DNA from: JBLMZW01 sp050259035
GTDB taxonomy: Bacteria; Bacillota; Syntrophomonadia; Syntrophomonadales; DTU052
Assembly: GCA_050259035.1 (NCBI GenBank)
Contig: JBLMZW010000031.1
Coordinates: 1 to 10,007 of the forward strand
Direction of reading: 5' to 3'
DNA: 10,007 nt
In this document: in pieces, positions 1-7,512 of the stretch
Numbering within the stretch: position 1 is the first letter of the stretch
How the letters are laid out: each line of letters starts with the position of its first letter
Made by a program: the position numbers and the translations under genes
The notes under the pieces: model-generated
Databases searched by the model: none
Told to the model about the DNA's origin: nothing
The model's input: the letters and a program-made list of their open reading frames with translations, nothing else

Positions 1-85
1 TCATGATGAAATCCCCCGACTCAAGCATTTCAGCCGATTCCTCGCACGAAACCAGTTTCCGTTTGTACTGATCTATCCAGCTCGA
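1..85 (-). CDS. Acetyl-CoA hydrolase / 4-hydroxybutyrate CoA-transferase family protein, N-terminal fragment
   Basis: Only the N-terminus is inside the window; the gene continues past base 1. The minus-strand frame reads SSWIDQYKRKLVSCEESAEM and then LESGDFIM. This resembles the start of acetyl-CoA hydrolase/4-hydroxybutyrate CoA-transferases (a W-x-x-x-Y-K-x-K-L-V-S-x-E-E-A opening followed by a SGD turn). Family members move CoA between acetate or butyrate and other acyl-CoAs in the cytoplasm of fermenting anaerobes. Oddity: the frame has a TAA stop at 86-88, directly before the first codon of the similarity. An in-frame GTG at 92-94, behind a good AGGGAGG ribosome binding site at about 99-105, therefore reads only two codons. 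The first ATG in frame (26-28) would delete about 19 conserved residues. The gene may be inactivated, may use a rare start such as ATA (74-76), or may carry a sequencing error. Family assignment rests on a short stretch. Confidence 0.5.
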
Positions 86-221
86 TTAGGCCACCTTACC
101 CTCCCTGGATCTCATTTCTACGGTTCTAGATGCCAACCTTACAGGATAGGGAGGAAGGAATTAGCATCGGATAAAGGGAATAGATTCAGAATTAGATATA
201 GAGATTGGGGGAGGTTTCGAT

Positions 222-749
222 ATGGCGATCTATGAATTCGAAGGCAAAGTGCCGAAAATCGGACAGGATAGCTATGTCCATCCTGAGGCGGTTATTATCG
301 GGGACGTTACTATAGGGGACAAGTGTTACATTGGTGCTACCGCCGTCCTTAGGGGGGATTATGGTGGTATTGTTATTGGTAACGGAACAGATGTACAGGA
401 TGGGACTGTTATCCATACCGAGCCAGAGACTAAGGCCTTGATCGGAGAGGATTGCTTAATCGGCCATTGTGCTATGATTCACGGCCCCTTGGTGGTTGGA
501 AACCGTGTGCTGGTTGGAATGAAGGCTACTGTGTTGGATTCATGTGAATTGGGAGAAGGTTCGGCGGTAGCCGCCTGCAGTATGGTTAAACGTAACACGA
601 GGGTTGCTCCTGGAAAAATGGTTATGGGTATTCCAGCCAGGGAAACAGGGGAAGTCTCCGAGACAGCAGCCCTCTACACCGGAATTGGGGTCAAACTCTA
701 TCAGGATCTGGCCTTACGCTCTCTTAACAGCATGAATAGAATAGGATAG
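222..749 (+). CDS. Gamma-class carbonic anhydrase-like hexapeptide-repeat protein
   Basis: This 175-residue protein has the left-handed beta-helix pattern of hexapeptide repeats (VIIGDV, TIGDKC, YIGATA, VIGNGT, LIGEDC, VVGNRV). It resembles the YrdA/PaaY/CamH branch of gamma carbonic anhydrases, which form trimers with a metal at each subunit interface. The three expected metal ligands are present as H65, H82 and H87. R44 and D46 (LRGD) and Q59 match the structural and active-site residues of Methanosarcina Cam. The histidine spacing (+17, +5) is that of the short forms without the acidic proton-shuttle loop of Cam. Some such proteins hydrate CO2 slowly or not at all, so the activity is inferred. 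Length is typical and the last 25 residues form a likely helix. The start is supported by GGGGGAGG at 206-213, eight bases before the ATG. It is transcribed divergently from the CoA-transferase fragment. Confidence 0.9.
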   Translation: MAIYEFEGKVPKIGQDSYVHPEAVIIGDVTIGDKCYIGATAVLRGDYGGIVIGNGTDVQDGTVIHTEPETKALIGEDCLIGHCAMIHGPLVVGNRVLVGMKATVLDSCELGEGSAVAACSMVKRNTRVAPGKMVMGIPARETGEVSETAALYTGIGVKLYQDLALRSLNSMNRIG

Positions 750-923
750 CTTTTCACTGCAAGAATCAGGTAAGGGGACTAGCTAAAAATGTAAACCGTT
801 CCGTCCGAGTACGGCGCTTTGATTATTTCATTTATGACCTTCGTCTCTTGGAGTCAAGTAGTATGATACTAGATGGGATTCCTACCCGTTGAGGGTGTAT
901 ACAATGGGGAAGGCCACAATCAG

Positions 924-968
924 TTAGGTCTTACCCTTATGCGGGTGAGGGACAAACAATAGACCTGA
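924..968. other. Nested hairpin in the 750-998 intergenic region
   Basis: The 249 bases between the convergent carbonic anhydrase and kinase/nucleotidyltransferase genes hold no convincing gene. A compact fold stands out. An inner 7-bp stem pairs 930-936 (CTTACCC) with 943-949 (GGGTGAG), with one G-T pair and a 6-base loop. An outer 6-bp stem pairs 924-929 (TTAGGT) with 963-968 (ACCTGA), with one wobble. Because the fold is nearly symmetric it can form in RNA from either strand. No T-run follows directly on either strand, so it is not a standard intrinsic terminator. It could be a 3'-end stabiliser, a small RNA or the remnant of a mobile element. It matches no riboswitch class I recognise. 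Confidence 0.35.
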
Positions 969-998
969 GAGGAGAAAAAGGTTAATAGAATAAACACT

Positions 999-3900
999 TT
1001 AGGTGGAAACTTTCAAAGGGTAGGCAGGATCAGTGACCGCACCTATTTTAACGGCATAGGAAGATCGTTTTGATATGTCCTCATCAGTCACAAAGTGTAT
1101 ATCAAGCAATCCATCTGTGGAATAGCCTGTTTTCAGATAATTCATTTCAGCGAGAGACTGGCTCCACCCGGTAAACCAGTGCAGCAGTTCCACACGCTGT
1201 TCTTCGCTGCCTGTAAAATAGACAAGCAGATCAATATCACTTCCGGGACCGGCGGTACCGTTGTTAGTACTCCCAATCAGGTACAAACCTCTAACTCCGA
1301 AACGATCAAAATCAAGTCTTTCAGACAGACGCTCGGCCATGTAGAATCGCCAGCGCCAGAAACTATCGTCGTAAGTGCCTTCTCTTTTAGCATATTTCTC
1401 AACAATTAAAGCTTTATTGGGTATTGGTTCAGGTTGGCCCGAAAAACGTGCGAGATAACCCAGGGCTTCCCTCAGATCAGCATTCATCGTGACGTGCAGC
1501 ATATACCCGCCACTAACATCCGTTACATCTATAACTCGTATAACCTCATCGAGTTCGCTGAAATCCGGTAATATAGTTGTCAGCATGTTTTTTGATCTGG
1601 TTAAAAACTTCTCGTTAAATATTACCCCCTTATTATCAGGATAAAGCGGCAGATACCGAATATTGGACTCAACCAGATCCTGAAAGAAATGAGTTCCGAA
1701 CGATAATTCCGGCAGATAGTTTGACTTTTGCCGGGCTATTTCAATAAGCGCCGCGGTATTATTGATATCCGCGTAACTTACCTGCACTCCCATCTTAATA
1801 TCCCCCCGGCTTCCCCAGCGGCCTGGCCCCATCAAAATAAAACGTCGCCTCGGCAGCAACGAATTAAGTAGACCCACCGCTCGCCCAACACTGGCCAGAC
1901 TCTCCAGTTCCCGCAGTTGGCTGTACTTATTAGGGTCCACATATACGATATGGGTAATGTCACGAATAACACCATTGGAGATGAAAAGATTGGCGGAGAA
2001 GACAATATCCTTCTCAGGGATATCCTTAGGTATGGGAGCGGGAACAGAGTCTACCCCAAAACTTTGAGGCCGGCACTGTAAAATATAAAAATCATTTCCA
2101 TCTGAAGCAAATTCAATATCCACGGGGGTGCCTAACTTATCTTCCAGGGTTTTCAGAATCAAACCAACCTTCTTGACAAAATGCGTGTCAGTTATCAGGC
2201 CTTCAAAAGTAACCACCAAATTATCAGACTCATAATCAATGCCAAAAGCCGAAGTTTTGGTCACATAATCATCCTGGTGAACGGAAACTATTTGATGCAG
2301 GCGGGGAATTTGGTAGCCGAATTCCTTAATAAGAGTCTCAATCTCAACGGTTTCAAACGTATTGTTTTCAAGGTTTATCACATCAACTTTTTTGGGTGAA
2401 TAATGCAGAATTTCATCGGGGACGATATTGACTCGCAAACCAGGCTGGCCCGGGGAAACCAGTACGGGAAAATCGTCGCTTAAACGGTCTACCGCTCTGG
2501 TGCCCAGTCCCATGACCAATCGTATCAGCCCATCTTCCCGTTGTATCCGCGGGGACCACCGGAACTCATTATTGCTAAAAGCCACCCCGGCAAAATGAGG
2601 CAGATAATAGGGACCTATTCTGGTACCAACAACTTCCTGAATTAATATTCCCATCTCTTCATGAAAGTCTATCAGGCCTCTTTCGGAACGATACTTTATG
2701 GAGTCGGGACTATACATGGAAGCGTAGACCTCAACTATCGCATCCATGAGAGCCTCCAGACGCTGCTTTTTATCACCCTGGTTGGCTAAAAATAGACTCT
2801 TGTATTTACCTGAGAATGCCGACCCTACCTGGTCCTCCAGAAGACTGGAACTACGAACTATAAGAGGACAATCACCAAAATCATCTAAGGCCATAGCTAA
2901 ACTCTTCACAATTCCTGGAGGGAATTTGGCGTTTTTCATCATCCTGATAATATTAGGATAATCCATACGTATTTCGGATAGGTCTTTATACTTCTGCTCA
3001 TTTAGTTCTTCGAGATTGTTGTAGTGAAGGAAATCGGTACTCTCGTCCGTGGTAATGCACCACGTTTTAGGAACTTTTACGCAGCCCAGTAAAGGTGACT
3101 TTTCACATTCCTTTCTGAGGATGTTATACGAAAGAAATAATCCGGTACCCTTGCCGCCGATTTTACCAGTGCTTTCGGCAGGGAATATAAAACGCTTGGT
3201 TACTTCATAAAAGTCGTTAATCTCAACATATTGCTTGGCAATATCAATAACATTCAAATTATCGGATAAAAACCGCCTTATTAAAGCCACTTCCAACCAG
3301 CGCTCCGTCGGGGTATTGAGCCTTGTGCATTCCCCCGCAATATTGCGATAACGGGTAATGGCTTCAATTATTTCCCCGACAGTTACGCCGATTCGATCAA
3401 CGGTTTTAATTAGATGATATGCTTTTTGTTCCTGTATCCAGTTCTTTAACCGAATTGATATTTCATCATTGCTAAGGTGATGTGAAGCGACCTTAAAAGT
3501 CATTTCACTGATGCTGGCGAGATTAACCAGCGGCAGTTTGGTACTGGGAAAGTTAATTTCACCCGGGTTATAAGACTCCTTGGAGTCGGGGCTCAGAACC
3601 CGTAAAATTTCTTCCGCGTCTTTTACTCCGCTGAAATACAGGTGATAGGTCATTTTTCGGCAAACATGAAAAAGCATGTCCGGGTCGGTTCGCAGCAAGA
3701 GGTCCACAATGACCATCCACTCTTTACTCTGGTCAGACCTAAGAGGTTCAGTGTCCCACGCCCGCAAAACCTGCTTCATACGGCGCTGCAATATAGTCTG
3801 CCCGATCCGGTCAGCGATGGTCCGAATAAGTTTGCGCTCCTTCTCTAAGAAAAAGCCTTCTTCCCCTTCAGGTACAACCGAGGTATAGACGACCTCCAAC

Positions 3901-4187
3901 TTTCCGACTAACTTGCTGTCGACCTTGATACTACAGCTATCACAGATTGGCGCAGGGCAAAATCCTGGTGTTTGGTAGGCCTGGTTTTCGTAAGACATAC
4001 TGGCCTCACACGCCTCGGGATATTGCCAACCTCCAGGAAGAACATTGACAATTCCCTGAAAAACCTCGGAAAGTGATAGACGCTCGTTATTTAATAACTC
4101 ATCCACCTGATAGAGGCAATCTAATTCTTTGGCCCGTTCCTTTAGAGATTGTATAAAAGACTCACCGGACGTTTCCTTGCCGTTCAT
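999..4187 (-). CDS. GAF-like / PEP-synthase-type ATP-grasp / nucleotidyltransferase multidomain protein
   Basis: This 1062-residue cytoplasmic protein has no signal peptide. Residues about 10-145 form a GAF-like domain of the type found in some sensor kinases (LKERAKELDCLYQVDELL, then GGWQYPEA). About 146-335 is mostly helical. About 340-710 is the PEP/pyruvate-binding ATP-grasp domain of PEP synthase and pyruvate phosphate dikinase: the glycine-rich loop GKIGGKGTG at 341-349, VRSSSLLED with R445 at 444-452, FSGKY at 458-462, DIEFA near 690 and QCRPQ at 704-708. Residues 711-920 are an uncharacterised region with GPGRWGSRGDIKMG at 787-800 and DINNTA at 807-812. About 945-1040 is a nucleotidyltransferase with GS at 972-973, D984 and D986, and a likely third metal ligand D1029. 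The swivelling phosphohistidine (TSHAA) domain and the PEP-binding barrel are absent, so it is not a PEP synthase. Substrates are unknown. The start follows AGGTGG. It lies 32 bases downstream of gdhA on the same strand, so it is probably co-transcribed. Confidence 0.85.
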   Translation of the reverse strand: MNGKETSGESFIQSLKERAKELDCLYQVDELLNNERLSLSEVFQGIVNVLPGGWQYPEACEASMSYENQAYQTPGFCPAPICDSCSIKVDSKLVGKLEVVYTSVVPEGEEGFFLEKERKLIRTIADRIGQTILQRRMKQVLRAWDTEPLRSDQSKEWMVIVDLLLRTDPDMLFHVCRKMTYHLYFSGVKDAEEILRVLSPDSKESYNPGEINFPSTKLPLVNLASISEMTFKVASHHLSNDEISIRLKNWIQEQKAYHLIKTVDRIGVTVGEIIEAITRYRNIAGECTRLNTPTERWLEVALIRRFLSDNLNVIDIAKQYVEINDFYEVTKRFIFPAESTGKIGGKGTGLFLSYNILRKECEKSPLLGCVKVPKTWCITTDESTDFLHYNNLEELNEQKYKDLSEIRMDYPNIIRMMKNAKFPPGIVKSLAMALDDFGDCPLIVRSSSLLEDQVGSAFSGKYKSLFLANQGDKKQRLEALMDAIVEVYASMYSPDSIKYRSERGLIDFHEEMGILIQEVVGTRIGPYYLPHFAGVAFSNNEFRWSPRIQREDGLIRLVMGLGTRAVDRLSDDFPVLVSPGQPGLRVNIVPDEILHYSPKKVDVINLENNTFETVEIETLIKEFGYQIPRLHQIVSVHQDDYVTKTSAFGIDYESDNLVVTFEGLITDTHFVKKVGLILKTLEDKLGTPVDIEFASDGNDFYILQCRPQSFGVDSVPAPIPKDIPEKDIVFSANLFISNGVIRDITHIVYVDPNKYSQLRELESLASVGRAVGLLNSLLPRRRFILMGPGRWGSRGDIKMGVQVSYADINNTAALIEIARQKSNYLPELSFGTHFFQDLVESNIRYLPLYPDNKGVIFNEKFLTRSKNMLTTILPDFSELDEVIRVIDVTDVSGGYMLHVTMNADLREALGYLARFSGQPEPIPNKALIVEKYAKREGTYDDSFWRWRFYMAERLSERLDFDRFGVRGLYLIGSTNNGTAGPGSDIDLLVYFTGSEEQRVELLHWFTGWSQSLAEMNYLKTGYSTDGLLDIHFVTDEDISKRSSYAVKIGAVTDPAYPLKVST

Positions 4188-4219
4188 ATGCCACCTGCCT
4201 GCATTTTAAACGTTCAATA

Positions 4220-5506
4220 CTATACCCAACCCCGCATCTTGATGGCCTGAGCCACCCGGTTAATGGATATTACGTAAGCCGCATCACGCATATAAAGGTT
4301 GTGCTTCCTGGCTACTTCACTAACAGCTAAGAATGCCGAAGTCATCTTGGCATCTAATTTTTGGAGAACTTCATCTTTTTCCCAATAATAGTTATTATTC
4401 GATTGTACCTGTTCAAAATAGCTGCAGGTGACTCCTCCAGCGTTGGCCAGGAAATCAGGGATTATGAATATACCTCTTTGTTTAATAACCTCATCGGCAT
4501 CAGGAGTAGTTGGGCCGTTAGCACCCTCAACAATAATTTTAACCTGCTGGCTGATTTTGTTCACGTTTGCAGCGGTTATCTGGTTTTCAAGAGCTGACGG
4601 TAAGAGAACGTCTACATCCTGTTCCAGCCAGGCATCGCCATCAAGTATCTCATAACCCAAGTCGCGGGCCTTGGCTTTGTCAATGCTTCCATATGTATCA
4701 GTAATCGAGAACAGCTTATCTATATCCAGCCCATCCATCTTACGGAAGGTATAGGCTTTCTTATCGACATTGTCCCAGCATGATATAGCGATCGTTTTAC
4801 CACCCAGTTGACTAAATAATAGAGCAGCGTACTGGGCAACATTACCGAATCCCTGAATGCTGGCAGTGGTTCCTTCAATTTTGATTCCTTTTTCCCGCAG
4901 GGCTTCACGGAGGGTATATACTACTCCATAACCGGTAGCCTCAGTTCTTCCCAGGGAACCACCCATCCCAACCGGTTTTCCAGTGATGAAGCCCGGGAAT
5001 CTTCCACCATTCAATACTTCAAATTCGTCCAGCATCCATAGCATATGTTTACCATTGGTCATAACATCAGGAGCCGGTACATCCGCACATGGACCAACGT
5101 TTTTAGCCACTTGTCTTATCCATCCCCGGCAGAGCCGCTCTTGTTCACCTTCAGTAAGGTTTCTGGGATCACAGATGACCCCGCCTTTTCCTCCACCCAG
5201 AGGAATGTCTACGACTGCGCACTTCCAGGTCATCCACATGGATAAAGCCCGAACTGTATCTGCAGTTTCCTGGGGATGGAATCGTATTCCACCTTTGGCT
5301 GGTCCCCGGGCATCATTGTGTTGAACACGGAAGCCACGAAATACCTGGGTGGTACCATCATCCATCCGAACGGGAATCAGGAAATGATACTCTCTCATGG
5401 GCTGCCGCAATAACTCACTAGTTGCGCTGTCGAGACCTAGAAACTCTGCAACTTTGTCAAATTGGGCTTGAGCATTAATGTAGGGATTGTAAGATGTTTC
5501 AGACAT
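4220..5506 (-). CDS. gdhA: Glutamate dehydrogenase
   Basis: This 428-residue protein is a hexameric-type Glu/Leu/Phe/Val dehydrogenase that interconverts glutamate with 2-oxoglutarate and ammonia using NAD(P). The dimerisation/substrate domain contains KGGIRFHP (K71), WK (K95), the catalytic GGGKGG (K107) and PAPDVMTN (D147). Each of these sits exactly 18 residues before its counterpart in the Clostridium symbiosum enzyme (K89, K113, K125, D165). The nucleotide-binding domain shows GFGNVA at 219-224, then EGANGPTT at 327-334 and the substrate-contacting region DFLANAGGVTCSYFEQVQ. Length is normal and no key residue is missing. The coenzyme cannot be decided by eye. The start is supported by GGAGG eight bases upstream of ATG. 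A sigma-A-like promoter precedes it, and the multidomain kinase/nucleotidyltransferase gene follows after 32 bases, suggesting a two-gene operon. GudB/RocG-type naming would also fit. Confidence 0.97.
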   Translation of the reverse strand: MSETSYNPYINAQAQFDKVAEFLGLDSATSELLRQPMREYHFLIPVRMDDGTTQVFRGFRVQHNDARGPAKGGIRFHPQETADTVRALSMWMTWKCAVVDIPLGGGKGGVICDPRNLTEGEQERLCRGWIRQVAKNVGPCADVPAPDVMTNGKHMLWMLDEFEVLNGGRFPGFITGKPVGMGGSLGRTEATGYGVVYTLREALREKGIKIEGTTASIQGFGNVAQYAALLFSQLGGKTIAISCWDNVDKKAYTFRKMDGLDIDKLFSITDTYGSIDKAKARDLGYEILDGDAWLEQDVDVLLPSALENQITAANVNKISQQVKIIVEGANGPTTPDADEVIKQRGIFIIPDFLANAGGVTCSYFEQVQSNNNYYWEKDEVLQKLDAKMTSAFLAVSEVARKHNLYMRDAAYVISINRVAQAIKMRGWV

Positions 5507-5551
5507 TTGATTTCCTCCTTGTTATTAAAAAATAGAATGTAAACTAAATCA

Positions 5552-5580
5552 ATTATACAATTTCTTTGCCGCATTGTGGA
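5552..5580 (-). promoter_or_regulatory. Sigma-A-type promoter of gdhA
   Basis: On the minus strand a perfect TATAAT (5552-5557) lies 17 bases after TCCACA (5575-5580), which matches four of six bases of the -35 consensus. Initiation near 5545 would give a leader of about 40 bases ending at the GGAGG site of gdhA. This is the best promoter in the window. Confidence 0.7.
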
Positions 5581-5585
5581 ATAAA

Positions 5586-5595
5586 ATCCCGGGAT
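5586..5595. promoter_or_regulatory. Palindrome just upstream of the gdhA -35 element (possible operator)
   Basis: ATCCCGGGAT is a perfect 10-bp palindrome placed five bases upstream of the gdhA -35 hexamer, where activators commonly bind. It also lies close to the centre of a larger inverted repeat with 11-bp perfect arms, ACAATTTCTTT at 5557-5567 and AAAGAAATTGT at 5609-5619. The inner arm overlaps the promoter spacer. The arrangement suggests regulator binding, but no known regulator consensus is recognised. Confidence 0.3.
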
Positions 5596-5688
5596 GCAGA
5601 ATAATTCAAAAGAAATTGTTTTAATAACACATTTAAAAGCATGGATAGAGTGTTTAAGGGCTTGGGCGAATATAAGGCGAGGTTAAAC

Positions 5689-5716
5689 AAAAAAACGATC
5701 GCAACTAAATGCGACC
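5689..5716 (-). terminator. Intrinsic terminator after the DUF3892 gene
   Basis: Read on the minus strand, GGTCGCA (5710-5716) pairs with TGCGATC (5697-5703) as a 7-bp stem with one G-T pair and a 6-base loop, followed by a run of seven T (5689-5695). It begins about 20 bases after the DUF3892 stop codon and separates that gene from gdhA. Confidence 0.8.
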
Positions 5717-5736
5717 ATTTTAATAAGCTTGTTCGG

Positions 5737-5958
5737 TTAGAATTCGGGCAGGTTATCGAGGTTATTGGCTCTGGTGTCATCAGGTTCGCTTCTTAGGACT
5801 TTCCTGGTTTTGCGGTTTAGAACGTCCACTCTTTCGAGTTCACCATTTTCGGCCATTGATATTGCACTGTCATAATCCAGGGTGGTGCCGTCATCCAGCT
5901 TAAACTCCGTTAGGTTTCCATCACCATCCTTACGGACGGCTACAATTTTTTTACCCAT
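5737..5958 (-). CDS. DUF3892 domain protein
   Basis: This small soluble protein of 73 residues begins MGKKIVAVRKDGDGN and ends NNLDNLPEF, the hallmarks of the DUF3892 family common in Firmicutes. Its middle (FKLDDGTTLDYDSAISMAENGEL, split by a turn) predicts a compact beta-beta-alpha fold. Its function is unknown; it has no catalytic motif, cysteines or membrane segment. The frame is open for ten more codons upstream, to an ATG at 5986-5988. The start at 5956-5958 is preferred because GGGGTGAT lies just upstream and the family normally begins at this point. It appears to be a single-gene unit ended by the terminator at 5689-5716. I found no clear promoter between it and the divergent gene. 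Confidence 0.88.
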   Translation of the reverse strand: MGKKIVAVRKDGDGNLTEFKLDDGTTLDYDSAISMAENGELERVDVLNRKTRKVLRSEPDDTRANNLDNLPEF

Positions 5959-6008
5959 ATAATCACCCCTTTGGCGTATTATGAACATTGAAAGAATTTT
6001 TATTCGAC

Positions 6009-6036
6009 TTCACAAACTACTGTTAGTTGTTATACT
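6009..6036 (+). promoter_or_regulatory. Probable sigma-A promoter of the first OB-fold/DUF4352 gene
   Basis: TTCACA (6009-6014) and TATACT (6031-6036) each match five of six consensus bases and are 16 bases apart. The start would be near 6043, leaving a leader of about 78 bases before the GTG at 6121. Confidence 0.55.
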
Positions 6037-6120
6037 GAATATGCCAAATATTGTTCCTGGGGGTGATTAACGGCTCGATTATCATATTTTGACCAATATA
6101 ATAAACAGGGGGTAAGAAAC

Positions 6121-7476
6121 GTGAAACGGCATACATTATTGTTTATTATCAGTACCATTTTAATTGCTGGATTCCTATCAGTTGCTTACTTCAACTATGA
6201 TGATAAAATTGCTTCTGCCGCAGTTACGAAGGCATCTAAACAGGTTATTACAGCTAAACAAATTGGACTGGTGAAAAAGAATCCTAATACATATAAGGGC
6301 TATCCTATCCAGATTACAGCCCGGGTTGTAGCCGCCAAGGTAGCAGGACAAAAAGGATATACCACATTTCAGGCTTTACTGGATCCCCAGGGACAAAAGG
6401 TCAATAGTATTATTTCAATTAAAGGAAGCACCGTTGTTAAGAACGGACAAAATATCAAACTGCAAGGCATTATTACCGGGCAAAAAGCTGGTGATGCCAA
6501 ACTTAAATTGGTCAGAATCATTGCCTCCAAAATAGAAAAAGTCTCAGCTGTAAATCCTGCGGCACCGGCCGTTACTACCATTATTCCAGTCGGAACTGCT
6601 ATTCAGCAGGGAGTAGAAATATCTATTCCTAAAATAGAACTTACCAGCGGAGAGACCCGGATTAATTTAAAAATCAAGAACGGTTCGTCTTCGAAAGTTC
6701 GTTTCGATTATTCCAATGCCAAGATGATTCAAGGGACCAAACAATATGATCGACAAACTCGAGGCGGGGGCAGCTATTCACTTCCGCAGGGAGACCTGTT
6801 GCCGGGTATTGAAACCCAGGGAATATTGGTCTTCGGAACCATAAATCGAGCCCTGGGTGACATTAAGATATACCTTGAAGGCAGTTTTGAGCAATCAGGA
6901 AAGACTTTTACTCCTATGTATATTACGGTCTCATGGAGTGAAGGCGGAAAAGCCACGGTTTCATACCAGGAGGAAAAAAGTGAAAATACCACTCCAGAGG
7001 TATATACAGATCCCGGGCTAGGGAAGAAATCTGCAGAAGAACTGAAAAAACAGTCTGTACCGATGGGACAGACCTTTACTTCGGACGAGGGTTTTGAGAT
7101 ATCAACGGATTCCTGTCTTCAGGGAACAGACGCAGAAATGTATCTCACCAACGGTGCAGTAATAACCTCAGACTGGGACTGGAAGTACGTGATAATTAAC
7201 TTGAGCGTAAAGAATGTCAATAGTAAACAACAAGCGGCAACCATTTCACGAAATGACTTTTCCTTAATTGGCAGTTCGGGTGAGATATTTGATCCCTTGA
7301 AAAACACATTGATTTCATATAATTGTCGGCTTAAACCTCTTTTTGCTTCCCTGGAACATGGGGAGTCCATTATAGGATCGCTAGACTTTATCCTTCCCGA
7401 AAATGAGTGTAAGTTATATTTAATTTGGGATCCCGATCAGGATGGGAGAAACCAGAAGTATTTCGAGGTCCATTAG
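6121..7476 (+). CDS. Exported OB-fold / DUF4352-like protein, copy 1
   Basis: This 451-residue protein starts with GTG behind CAGGGGGT. MKR and a hydrophobic segment at about 5-24 form a signal peptide or membrane anchor. A possible cleavage site is the ASA at 31-33, but the intervening DDK is unusual, so an uncleaved anchor is also possible. Residues about 36-142 look like an OB-fold of the tRNA_anti-like type (KNPNTYKGYPIQITARVV, then LQGIITGQ). A Pro/Ala/Thr linker (145-158) leads to a beta-sandwich at about 160-272 (INLKIKNGSSS, DLLPGIETQG, MYITVSW). After a charged linker, a DUF4352-type domain spans about 312-451 (VIINLSVKN, DFSLIGSSGEIF, GESIIGSLDF, LYLIWDPD). The last two domains look like diverged copies of each other. 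No catalytic residues are evident; binding at the cell surface is inferred. A paralogue follows at 7716, and this gene ends at its own terminator. Confidence 0.85.
   Translation: MKRHTLLFIISTILIAGFLSVAYFNYDDKIASAAVTKASKQVITAKQIGLVKKNPNTYKGYPIQITARVVAAKVAGQKGYTTFQALLDPQGQKVNSIISIKGSTVVKNGQNIKLQGIITGQKAGDAKLKLVRIIASKIEKVSAVNPAAPAVTTIIPVGTAIQQGVEISIPKIELTSGETRINLKIKNGSSSKVRFDYSNAKMIQGTKQYDRQTRGGGSYSLPQGDLLPGIETQGILVFGTINRALGDIKIYLEGSFEQSGKTFTPMYITVSWSEGGKATVSYQEEKSENTTPEVYTDPGLGKKSAEELKKQSVPMGQTFTSDEGFEISTDSCLQGTDAEMYLTNGAVITSDWDWKYVIINLSVKNVNSKQQAATISRNDFSLIGSSGEIFDPLKNTLISYNCRLKPLFASLEHGESIIGSLDFILPENECKLYLIWDPDQDGRNQKYFEVH
6217..6645 (+). repeat. Near-identical tract shared with 7812-8240 (copy A)
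   Basis: Codons 33-175 of the first paralogue align without gaps to codons 33-175 of the second with 19 mismatches in 429 bases by manual count (about 96% identity); 14 are synonymous. High identity continues more weakly to about 6692. The codons before 33 and after about 191 are strongly diverged. Confidence 0.9.
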
Positions 7477-7512
7477 TGAAACTACAACAAAGCACAGTAT
7501 GACTAATGCAAC

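Noticed and set aside
806..825. Short hairpin CCGT/ACGG as a terminator for the convergent genes
   Set aside because: The stem is only four base pairs and no adequate T-run follows directly on either strand.
873..962. A 29-codon plus-strand open frame beginning ATGGGATTC in the 750-998 region
   Set aside because: It has no ribosome binding site, an ordinary short length and overlaps the nested hairpin; no known peptide is recognised.
780..998. Possible group II intron remnant, suggested by structured G-rich sequence and GAGTACGG near 807
   Set aside because: No domain V hairpin, no GUGYG 5' end and no reverse transcriptase frame could be found.
6097..6102. Perfect TATAAT upstream of the first paralogue
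   Set aside because: Transcription from it would start inside the ribosome binding site and no -35 box is at the right distance; the 6009-6036 pair fits better.
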